Below are positions 1 to 6,008 of a DNA stretch of 44,110 nucleotides, in pieces. This DNA is from Heliobacterium chlorum (GTDB taxonomy: Bacteria; Bacillota; Desulfitobacteriia; Heliobacteriales; Heliobacteriaceae), in assembly GCF_014502795.1 (NCBI RefSeq), contig NZ_JACVHF010000022.1:1-44110 (forward strand). The letters run 5' to 3'. The notes under the pieces were generated by a model. That model saw only the letters and a list, made by a program, of their open reading frames with translations. It searched no databases and was not told the origin of the DNA. Each line of letters starts with the position of its first letter. The stretch's first letter is position 1. The translations under genes were made by a program, and so were the position numbers.

Positions 1-69
1 TTTGCCTTCTCTAAAATGAGATCTTACGCATTCATTTGAATAAGGGCGATCGGCTCAAAAATAATGGGG

Positions 70-867
70 TTAAACCGCTTCTGGTGTCATATAATCCAAG
101 CTCTGATGTCTTCGTCTGCGATTATAGAATATTTCGATGTATTCAAATATTGCCTCGCGTACCTCATCGCGAGTCGTAAATCTCCTCAGGTGAATGAGTT
201 CATTCTTCATGGTGCTGAAAAAGGTTTCTGCACAGGCATTGTCATAGCAGTTTCCTTTCCGGCTCATACTGGCTTTCATGTGATGTTGGCTCAACAGGGC
301 TTGATATTCTTTGCTGCAATATTGGCTGCCGCGATCGGAGTGATGGATAAGGCCCGCAGTGGGTCGATGTCTTTGAATCGCACTCTTTAGTGCCTGAATC
401 ACTAATTCCCGTGTCATTGTACTCCCGATAGCCCAGCCCACAATGCCTTTATGAAACAGGTCTTTTACGGTAGCTACATAGGACCACCCTTCTTCGGTGG
501 GGATATAGGTAATGTCGCTTACCCATACTTTATTCGGTGCGTCTACCTTGAAATTTTGATTCAGAAGGTTTTCGGCTACGGGAAGTTTATGATTTGAGTT
601 CGTTGTCGCTTTATATTTCCGGAGCCGGATGGACCGGATACCATTTTCACGCATGAGCCGGTGTACACGCTTTCGGCTGCACGGTTGTTGTTCCCGTACA
701 TCCGCCAAGATCTTGTCGACTCCATATATGCCACCGCTGGCTTGATGGCTCTCTTTAATGGCTTCGACCAATTGCGCGTCTGTCTGTTTTCTTTGGCTGG
801 GCTTACGGTTTTTCCAAGCGTAATAATTGCTCCGAGAGACCTCAAATAACTGGCACATCTTCTTCAC
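70..867 (-). CDS. IS3-family transposase OrfB (DDE integrase core)
   Basis: Catalytic half of the transposase. HTH_21-like N-terminus (SRSNYYAWKNRK), then an rve/integrase core with the DDE pattern: Asp in VWVSDITYIPTEEG, Asp in HHSDRGSQY, Glu in NACAETFFSTMKNE. The terminal YNRRRRHQSLDYMTPEAV is the usual IS3 OrfB ending. The frame is open upstream of the first ATG back to the slippery site at 942-948 (reading KKGHGTLRNATPEVRYRFIR), so the functional product is very probably the OrfAB frameshift fusion rather than a protein begun at 867. No disabling mutation was found. Confidence 0.88.
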   Translation of the reverse strand: MKKMCQLFEVSRSNYYAWKNRKPSQRKQTDAQLVEAIKESHQASGGIYGVDKILADVREQQPCSRKRVHRLMRENGIRSIRLRKYKATTNSNHKLPVAENLLNQNFKVDAPNKVWVSDITYIPTEEGWSYVATVKDLFHKGIVGWAIGSTMTRELVIQALKSAIQRHRPTAGLIHHSDRGSQYCSKEYQALLSQHHMKASMSRKGNCYDNACAETFFSTMKNELIHLRRFTTRDEVREAIFEYIEIFYNRRRRHQSLDYMTPEAV

Positions 868-905
868 CGGATGTTCGGAGCGGTGGTCCCGGATAAACCG
901 GTACC

Positions 906-1196
906 TTACTTCCGGGGTTGCATTACGAAGAGTGCCGTGGCCTTTTTTAGGATGGTCACCGAGTCCTCCAGTTCGAGAATCCTCCGCTGGGCGGCTTTTA
1001 GTTCGGATTCGAGTTCGATGATCCGTGCCTGGTCCGGATGTTCCTTCACTTTTTCACCTTCCATCCAGCGGTAGATGGTCTGCTCACTTACACCCAGGTC
1101 CTTGGCTACACTGGTGACGCTTCGGCCTTTTTCCGTAATCATCCGTATTGTATCCGCTTTAAATTCTGCTGAGTATCGTTTACCCGTTTTCGCCAT
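906..1196 (-). CDS. IS3-family transposase OrfA (HTH_Tnp_1)
   Basis: 96-residue DNA-binding subunit that recognises the IS ends. The N-terminal half is a helix-turn-helix (KRYSAEFKADTIRM, then VTSVAKDLGVSEQTIYRWM); the C-terminal half is a leucine-zipper-like coiled coil (residues about 60-88). The reading frame opens at a GTG at 1211, but that codon overlaps the GGAGG. The ATG at 1196 lies 8 bases past GGAGG and gives MAKTGKRYSAEFK, so it is preferred. Near the 3' end the frame carries A_AAA_AAG (942-948 on this strand), the classic IS3 slippery site, so a fraction of ribosomes should shift to -1 and make the OrfAB fusion. Confidence 0.88.
   Translation of the reverse strand: MAKTGKRYSAEFKADTIRMITEKGRSVTSVAKDLGVSEQTIYRWMEGEKVKEHPDQARIIELESELKAAQRRILELEDSVTILKKATALFVMQPRK
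942..948 (-). promoter_or_regulatory. -1 programmed frameshift site A_AAA_AAG
   Basis: On the minus strand OrfA reads CTA AAA AAG GCC. The heptamer A AAA AAG has the X_XXY_YYZ phasing required for tandem -1 slippage. After slippage the frame runs without a stop into OrfB. This is the known mechanism for IS3-family OrfAB transposase synthesis. Confidence 0.8.
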
Positions 1197-1372
1197 TTCC
1201 TTCGCCTCCACAAGAGTTATTTTATCTCACTCCTGTGTGTTCAACAAACCGGGTACGCCGCACGTGGGGGGTTTTAACGAAGTGTTACCGCCTTTTTCCG
1301 TTTAAATTAAAGGAAAAGTAAATCATTAGTCGAATCAACTTCCAACATAAAGAAATTGGAGGATTGATTGTC

Positions 1373-1873
1373 ATTAAGAAACATACTTTCCGAAGATATT
1401 TTGCTATCTCAGGAATCTTTATTACTCTATCATTCTTGAATATCGCCGGATGTTCGTCTTTGCCACCGAAAAATGAGGTATCTTCTGATATTTCTGCTGA
1501 AGTTGATAAAATCACCATAGAGATCACTAACGTCACTACGTTACCCGAGGGTACTTCGTATTCACTGCGTTTAACAAACGGTAGCTCTCACGTCATTAAG
1601 CAAAACGTTGTTTATGTCAGCTATCTAATAAAAATATCGAACGGGCGAACGATGAACAACGCCAAAATCGAGGCAAGTGATAATAAGCTGAATATTAAAC
1701 CTAATGATGTTGTACCCCTAACAGCTTTTATTCCGAAAGAGTATTACGAAAATAATCCATTCTTAGATAGTGAGACACCATATTTCGAGATTAAGGGCTA
1801 TCTCCATGAAGTAACCGAGATGAATCAATTTGGTCATAGTGGGCCACTCAATAAACCTATATCCAATCAATAG
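1373..1873 (+). CDS. Hypothetical lipoprotein
   Basis: About 166 residues. A positively charged start (KKHTFRRYF) and hydrophobic stretch lead to a lipobox LNIAGC, so the protein should be lipidated and anchored on the outer face of the membrane. The mature part looks like a small beta-sandwich (alternating hydrophobic strands, SYSLRLTNGSSHVIKQNVV); no family recognised. The start is puzzling: GGAGGA at 1358-1363 is followed by TTGATTGTCATTAAG. TTG 1364 abuts the ribosome-binding site, whereas ATT 1373 has good spacing and gives a normal signal peptide. The SIMPL gene at 27518 has the same leader with GTG where this gene has GTC, so a lost GTG start is another reading. Confidence 0.7.
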   Translation: MKKHTFRRYFAISGIFITLSFLNIAGCSSLPPKNEVSSDISAEVDKITIEITNVTTLPEGTSYSLRLTNGSSHVIKQNVVYVSYLIKISNGRTMNNAKIEASDNKLNIKPNDVVPLTAFIPKEYYENNPFLDSETPYFEIKGYLHEVTEMNQFGHSGPLNKPISNQ

Positions 1874-1978
1874 TAAAATCATATTGGGGCTAATGGATAT
1901 TATGGAGAAATGAGTTACATAGTGGTACGATGATGGTAATGATAGAATGTGTTTTTCCATGATTTGAGGAGGCTTAGC

Positions 1979-3052
1979 ATGGGCTTATTAAATCAACGGT
2001 TTATTCAGATTTCATTTCTAATAATCGCTATAGCAATTTCTATAACTTTACTACCCAATTCAGTAATGGCTAATGAAGAAAATGAATTTATATCTTCGGT
2101 CTTCTTAAGAGATTGTTATTCGACGCAGCCATTACCAGCCGATAATGTTTTATCTCTCTACCCTGGTGAGTTAAAGAAACTTGATTTTATAGTTGTTGAT
2201 AACAATGGATTAGAAACGAATGTAGATTATCGGTCGTTTTGGATGTCCGATAATTTCTCTATCGTTAGCGTAGGTCAAGAAGAAAGTACAGCTGGTGTAA
2301 TTACAGGTATTTTCGAGGGTAATACTGTAATTAACGCAATTTACAAAGGACATACAGCTAAGATAAACGTGCACGTTAGACCAATTAAAGACGTCGAGCT
2401 TTCATTCCGGGAAAGCATGATGGTCGCTTTAGGTGACCCGTATCCTATTTTCAAGAAAGATGGAGCATATCTCATTCCCTTCAATTCCCATATTTATCCT
2501 TACGAAATTGGAATTTTAACCAATGGAGCTCGTGAAACTTTATTTGCGGCGGAATATGCTTTTTCGGATGAACAGATTGCAAGGCTAGGAAGAAGAGGTA
2601 CAATACTCCCCATTTCAGAAGGCTCTACTGTTTTAACTCTTCATTGTGGGGGTTTTTCGAAGGATTTTGAAATTCGTATTGTGCCAAACGAAGAAGCAAT
2701 AGCACAGCAGATTTCTGTAAATGGTCAGAAGTTGGATATCAACCAAAAACCGTCATGGTATATTGATCAGACTTATCTACCCATCCGAGGAATACTTAAT
2801 GCCATGGGAGCAAACATTCAATGGGATGGGAGGACTCAATCAATTACTGTAATTGATAAAGATTCAACATATCAATTTTCTATTGATTCGTATATGGCAT
2901 GGAAAAACGGTAAAGAAATAAGTCTTAGTCATCCCCCTAAAAATTTAGACGGCCAAACGATGGTTCCCCTCAGTTTTATTCAAGAGTTACTCAGTGCAAA
3001 CGTTTCTTGGGATGAAAACGATCCAGTGATACAAATCTCAACTAACAATTAA
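1979..3052 (+). CDS. Secreted protein with copper amine oxidase N-like domain
   Basis: 357 residues. Signal peptide (residues about 1-32, hydrophobic LIIAIAISITLLP). The middle region is Ig-like and beta-rich, reminiscent of bacterial Big domains (GVITGIFEGNTVINAIYKG). The C-terminal 100 residues match the copper_amine_oxidN1 family (PF07833): NGQKLDINQKPSWYIDQTYLPIRG, then MGANIQWD, then MVPLSFIQELLSANVSWD. In Clostridia these domains decorate cell-surface proteins and are not oxidases. The start is ATG 1979, 7 bases after GAGGAGG; an upstream in-frame GTG at 1949 lacks a ribosome-binding site. Role unknown; exported wall- or matrix-associated protein is the inference. Confidence 0.8.
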   Translation: MGLLNQRFIQISFLIIAIAISITLLPNSVMANEENEFISSVFLRDCYSTQPLPADNVLSLYPGELKKLDFIVVDNNGLETNVDYRSFWMSDNFSIVSVGQEESTAGVITGIFEGNTVINAIYKGHTAKINVHVRPIKDVELSFRESMMVALGDPYPIFKKDGAYLIPFNSHIYPYEIGILTNGARETLFAAEYAFSDEQIARLGRRGTILPISEGSTVLTLHCGGFSKDFEIRIVPNEEAIAQQISVNGQKLDINQKPSWYIDQTYLPIRGILNAMGANIQWDGRTQSITVIDKDSTYQFSIDSYMAWKNGKEISLSHPPKNLDGQTMVPLSFIQELLSANVSWDENDPVIQISTNN

Positions 3053-3264
3053 TCGTAACCCCTACCTTCCCCAAAATCCCTTCTACGCCCCCTCCCTCCA
3101 CCATACCCCCCACCGGCAACACTGCCCCCAAAACTGCCACTCATCCTTCTATCCTCGCTCATCTTCTGTACCCCCGGTGGGCAACCGTGATTTTCGGTCG
3201 AATACCCGTCAAAATTGAAGTGTAACTGTAGTGCTGCCGAACTCAGGACATGAAACCAAAAAAT
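3053..3264. other. Strand-asymmetric C-rich/G-rich spacer without a convincing gene
   Basis: From about 3058 to 3180 the plus strand is a pyrimidine-rich series of C-runs, so the minus strand carries many runs of three or more Gs and could form G-quadruplexes. The minus strand also encodes a 37-residue glycine/arginine-rich peptide (MSEDRRMSGSFGG..., ATG at 3162) after a GGGGG; the G-runs alone could produce this. No gene is called. Confidence 0.5.
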
Positions 3265-3289
3265 GCTCGCCTTCACCAGCGGGCTTTTT
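3265..3289. terminator. Terminator hairpin
   Basis: GCTCGC (3265-3270) pairs with GCGGGC (3279-3284, one G-U) and is followed by TTTTT; the minus strand also ends in a T-run. It lies about 210 bases after the copper-amine-oxidase-N-like gene. Nearly the same stem recurs at 3799. Confidence 0.6.
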
Positions 3290-3500
3290 CTGTTTCGTAC
3301 GAGCTGCCGTTATGGGGGGGCATCTGCTAGCGATGTTAAATCGATTCTTCATAACAGTTCCCTCGCACTCTATAAACAGCAAATCTTCTTATTTACTTCC
3401 ACCCGAACTCATAGTTTCGTGTAGCGTTTCAACTATCACCTTGCATTGCCTTCCAGAATATGGTGTATCAGGGTTATTAGTCTTGAAGGAGGGGGTTAAA

Positions 3501-3791
3501 ATTCATAACCACAGATATTCGTTTCTCACCAGACGATCCAGAGGGCATCGACACCGTATGTGTGGTACCACATCATGTCAACCCAATATTAGAGGGCACA
3601 GGCATCGCTATTTTGGTAGTACTTCGGTAAGTGTTAACCACATTCATTTTTATGGTGGTGTAACTGGACCGGCGGTCTATGTTCAAGGTCGCAGACATTA
3701 TCACAGAATGAGCGGAAGTACGACTTTTAATCTAGGTCACTCACATTCTTATCGAGGGCGAACCAGATTAGTCAGAGATTTATGCAGGTAA
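3501..3791 (+). CDS. YmaF-family His-rich protein
   Basis: About 96 residues made of repeated H-x-H motifs followed by G-x-T: GHRHRMCGTTS, GHRHRYFGSTS, NHIHFYGGVTGP, RRHYHRMSGSTTFN, GHSHSYRGRT. This layout is the signature of the YmaF family (PF12788) found in Bacilli and Clostridia, sometimes in spore- or phage-related contexts; biochemical role unknown, and metal binding by the histidine pairs is an inference. The frame is open back to 3231, but a terminator lies there. The strong AAGGAGG at 3486-3492 points to ATT 3501 (spacing 8) because no ATG, GTG or TTG sits correctly; TTG 3483 is the only other nearby option. Confidence 0.6.
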   Translation: MHNHRYSFLTRRSRGHRHRMCGTTSCQPNIRGHRHRYFGSTSVSVNHIHFYGGVTGPAVYVQGRRHYHRMSGSTTFNLGHSHSYRGRTRLVRDLCR

Positions 3792-3798
3792 GTTTTTA

Positions 3799-3820
3799 GC
3801 TCGCCATAACTGGCGGGCTT
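3799..3820 (+). terminator. Terminator hairpin after ymaF-like gene
   Basis: GCTCGCC (3799-3805) pairs with GGCGGGC (3812-3818), loop of six, then a short T-run. It sits just after the ymaF-like stop and resembles the hairpin at 3265. Confidence 0.6.
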
Positions 3821-3917
3821 TCAATGTTCTGTCCCCTTAAACTAATCCCTTATTCCCCCAACCAATGCAGACCTAATATCCCTCATCTTACTCTCTGTTC
3901 AAATCTAAGAAGTTCAC

Positions 3918-3994
3918 CTCCAAGATGCGATGAGCCAACGTCGAGGTGCCAAACCTCCCCGTCGATGTGGATTCTTGGGGGAGATAAGACTGCT
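3918..3994 (-). rRNA. 23S rRNA fragment (domain V, peptidyl-transferase region), remnant
   Basis: Read on the minus strand, this stretch matches the near-universal 23S rRNA segment around E. coli positions 2445-2520: CTTATCTCCCCCAAGA, then TCCACATCGACGGGGAGG, TTTGGCACCTCGA and GGCTCATCGCAT. A few substitutions are visible relative to the firmicute consensus as I remember it (for example CAAGAATCC for CAAGAGTCC, CGACGTTGG for CGATGTCGG). Sequence on either side is unrelated. It starts eight bases after the stop codon of the MerR-like gene and in the sense orientation to it, so it would lie in that gene's 3' UTR. It is far too short to be a functional rRNA. Confidence 0.82.
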
Positions 3995-3999
3995 ACCTG

Positions 4000-4329
4000 T
4001 CAAGGAAAACGCTTCCGTTTAGCAGTTTCAAGTATAGTTGTTAGTCGTGCTCGTAGTTCATCTCTCTCCGCTGTTACCTCGGCAAGTTTTCCCAATAATC
4101 GTTCGACCTCCGCTTCTAACGCTGATAACTTCAGCCGGGTTATATTAGAATGCTCCTTAATAAAACGGTGAAGGTCTGTCTCATCCACCTTCCAGCCAGC
4201 CGCTCGATGAAGACACTCTCCTTTGATTTTACCCTGTCGAAGCCATCGTCGAAGAATCTCGGGGCTGTTAGTGATACCGGCTTCCGTCAGTATGGCTACG
4301 GCTTCTACGACCGTAAGCATATTCTTCAT
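4000..4329 (-). CDS. MerR/excisionase-like DNA-binding protein with coiled coil
   Basis: 109 residues. The N-terminal 60 look like a winged-helix excisionase/MerR-type domain (LTVVEAVAILTEAG, SPEILRRWLRQGKIKGE, AGWKVDETDLHRFI). Residues about 65-100 form a heptad-rich coiled coil (LEAEVERLLGKLAEVTAERDEL), likely for dimerisation. There is no effector domain. The start ATG 4329 follows a weak GGGGA. A -10-like TATAAT lies 33 bases upstream (4362-4367, minus strand). Its 3' end runs directly into the 23S rRNA fragment. Lone proteins of this type are common on mobile or phage-derived DNA, which fits the surrounding accessory zone; the target is unknown. Confidence 0.7.
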   Translation of the reverse strand: MKNMLTVVEAVAILTEAGITNSPEILRRWLRQGKIKGECLHRAAGWKVDETDLHRFIKEHSNITRLKLSALEAEVERLLGKLAEVTAERDELRARLTTILETAKRKRFP

Positions 4330-4519
4330 TCCCCACTTTATTTACTACCAAGTTGTATATGATTATACTACCACATAGCAAATGATAGGGCAAGGAGAAA
4401 GGAGCTACTCAATACGAGTCTTCTCATTGAGCATCCTTTTAATCAGAAATCTATATGCCGCGACATACTTTCCATCTTTCTCGGTAAGATGCACCGCTAG
4501 AATTATCACAAAGAATAAA

Positions 4520-4564
4520 CCAAAACAAACCCTCTGGCGATCTACCTTAGAGGGTTTGTTTTGG
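4520..4564. terminator. Long perfect inverted repeat (bidirectional terminator-like)
   Basis: CCAAAACAAACCCTCT (4520-4535) and its exact reverse complement (4549-4564) form a 16-bp perfect stem with a 13-base loop. The A/T outer part would give U-tracts on both strands. It stands in the 330-base gap between the divergent MerR-like gene and the lipoprotein at 4665, where neither neighbouring gene ends, so its purpose is unclear; insulation of transcription is the simplest idea. Nothing else gene-like is seen in the gap except the -10 elements at 4362-4367 (minus) and 4617-4622 (plus, TATAAT). Confidence 0.6.
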
Positions 4565-4664
4565 CACAAAAATACATTTTTTAGAAAAAGGGATTTAATT
4601 CCTCTCCCAAAACGAATATAATCTAAGTGTCGATTGTAAAATTATGTAAAAGGAGTGTGTGAAG

Positions 4665-5294
4665 TTGCGAAAACTCATTAGTCTGCTCGTTGTGGTCGGA
4701 TTGTTTTTTCTAGCAGGTTGCTCTCTTTCTCCCAAACCGGAAACCACAGTCTCTTATTTTCTTGAAGCGGGGAAAAAATATGACCTCACCAAAATGTCTG
4801 CGTTGGTCGCGAACTCTGACGCAAACGGCAAAGAAAAGATTTCGGAACTCGGTAATGAAAATCAGTACCAAACCTATTTCCTCGACTATTTCAAAGAAAA
4901 CGCAGGCAAAATTACATACACCATAACGAACGCACAAGTAAAGAACAATAACGCCACCGTAACGGTTAACTTTAAATTCGTCGATGGTACTCCCCTTCTC
5001 AAGGCGACTCTCGGAAACGTTTTTACCAAGGCATTAACTGGCGCCTTCTCAGGCGTTAAAATGACCGAGGAAGAAACGAAACAGATGATTGTCACGGCGA
5101 TAAAGAAGCAAAAGGAAACCAACGTGGAATCATTCACCGATCAAACGATAGATATTAAGCTTGCAAAAGTCGATGATCAATGGTTTATCGTGGAACCGAG
5201 TGATGAACTCTTGAACGTATTCATGTCTAACTTCAATTCAATTGGTAAGGAACTCGGTAAGTCTATACCTTCCAAAATTGCAAACCAATCATAA
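4665..5294 (+). CDS. Hypothetical lipoprotein (DUF4878-like)
   Basis: About 209 residues. Signal peptide MRKLISLLVVVGLFFLAGC with lipobox LAGC, then a domain that begins PETTVSYFLEAGKKYD and continues with NNATVTVNFKFVDG and KVDDQWFIVEPSDE. This resembles the small extracytoplasmic DUF4878/NTF2-like lipoproteins of Firmicutes, whose role is unknown. AAAGGAG at 4648-4655 favours TTG 4665 (spacing 9) over GTG 4659 (spacing 3). A TATAAT at 4617-4622 is a plausible -10; no good -35 is visible. The gene is monocistronic, closed by the strong hairpin at 5319. Confidence 0.75.
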   Translation: MRKLISLLVVVGLFFLAGCSLSPKPETTVSYFLEAGKKYDLTKMSALVANSDANGKEKISELGNENQYQTYFLDYFKENAGKITYTITNAQVKNNNATVTVNFKFVDGTPLLKATLGNVFTKALTGAFSGVKMTEEETKQMIVTAIKKQKETNVESFTDQTIDIKLAKVDDQWFIVEPSDELLNVFMSNFNSIGKELGKSIPSKIANQS

Positions 5295-5318
5295 CGCATT
5301 TGGATTTTGTCACATCAT

Positions 5319-5363
5319 GAAGAAACCCGCACCCCTTGTCATATAAGGGATGCGGGTTTCTTC
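5319..5363 (+). terminator. Strong rho-independent terminator
   Basis: A 19-bp stem (5319-5337 with 5345-5363) with one C-A mismatch and a 7-base loop, ending in TTTCTTCGTTTC. It closes the lipoprotein gene. Confidence 0.8.
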
Positions 5364-5536
5364 GTTTCAGCTCGGATCAGTGCTCGCTTAATGAGGGTTG
5401 CACCGATAGAATGGCAATGTTCTGCTCAAATTCTTGACAACTTCTTGATATTTCCTCAATTAGTTTTGGTTTTTCCTAGTTTATCCTAGTCGATGTAAAC
5501 CATTTATCTCAAGGGAATTTGAAAGGAGTTTTTTTA

Positions 5537-5965
5537 ATGAACGTTCGTTCGTTACTTCCGGCCATCTCACTTCTCATGCTCAGCCCGACAGCGGCTTGGG
5601 CCGACGGTCCCCTGAAAGACCCTATCGCTCAGCAGGTTGATGTAAGCGGTAAAATTATCGTTCCCCTGCTCGCTGTCTCCCTTCTGCTGGCTGTCGTCGC
5701 CCGTTTCAGTAAAAATGGTACTATCTACGGCCTTCACCGTGGTCTCGGATTAATTGCCGGTTTAGGAGTATTCGGACACGCCATCTACGCGTTGATGCAA
5801 ATGGGCTTTGATAAACCGGTCGCAAATGCCACAGGTATGATTGCCGCAATGGCTATCGCCGTTGTCGCCTACACTGGTTTCCAAAAATCACAACCTGTGT
5901 TACACCGTTTAGCAACCCTCGTTGTAATTGCCGGTTTCGTCGCCCACAAAGTAGTTATATCGTAG
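5537..5965 (+). CDS. Four-TM membrane protein
   Basis: 142 residues. Signal-like first segment (MNVRSLLPAISLLMLS...AWADG, so perhaps cleaved), then three to four hydrophobic helices (IIVPLLAVSLLLAVVA, GLGLIAGLGVFGHAIYALM, MIAAMAIAVVAYTGF, LATLVVIAGFVAHK). Two helices carry conserved-looking His residues (LHRGLGL...FGHAIY and LHRLATL...VAHK), spaced like haem-b ligands in small redox membrane proteins; this is an inference. AAGGAG precedes ATG 5537 at normal spacing. The next gene, a BASS-type transporter, starts 43 bases downstream, so they probably form an operon. No family recognised. Confidence 0.7.
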   Translation: MNVRSLLPAISLLMLSPTAAWADGPLKDPIAQQVDVSGKIIVPLLAVSLLLAVVARFSKNGTIYGLHRGLGLIAGLGVFGHAIYALMQMGFDKPVANATGMIAAMAIAVVAYTGFQKSQPVLHRLATLVVIAGFVAHKVVIS

Positions 5966-6008
5966 GGAAATCAAGCAAGGATTTTCATTAAAGCAAAGGG
6001 AGATTCAA

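Larger units (their letters stand above)
3..1243 (-). mobile_element. IS3-family insertion sequence, complete
   Basis: About 1.24 kb, transcribed on the minus strand, with the two overlapping frames (OrfA, OrfB) typical of the IS3 family. Imperfect terminal repeats are proposed from the sequence: the right end read inward starts TGAACACACAGGAGTGAGAT (from 1243) and the left end starts TGCCTTCTCTAAAATGAGAT (from 3). They share the TG tip and the inner TGAGAT, about 11 of 20 positions. An alternative left tip is TGAA at 37. I see no target-site duplication, but only two bases precede the left end. Both reading frames are open and the slippery heptamer is intact, so the element may still be mobile. 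Confidence 0.72.

Noticed and set aside
3049-3276. Minus-strand 75-codon Gly-rich frame
   Set aside because: Explained by G-runs; weak ribosome-binding site and it spans a terminator hairpin. Kept only as a low-interest observation.
3918-3994. Functional rRNA gene or group II intron end
   Set aside because: Only about 77 bases match 23S rRNA and no intron domains or further rRNA are adjacent.
4382-4621. Plus-strand 79-codon frame after AAGGAGAAAGGAG
   Set aside because: No start codon at proper spacing (ATA only), and the frame passes through the 16-bp inverted repeat; no protein-like composition.
5307-5489. Plus-strand 60-codon frame
   Set aside because: It is mostly the terminator hairpin at 5319-5363 and has no ribosome-binding site.
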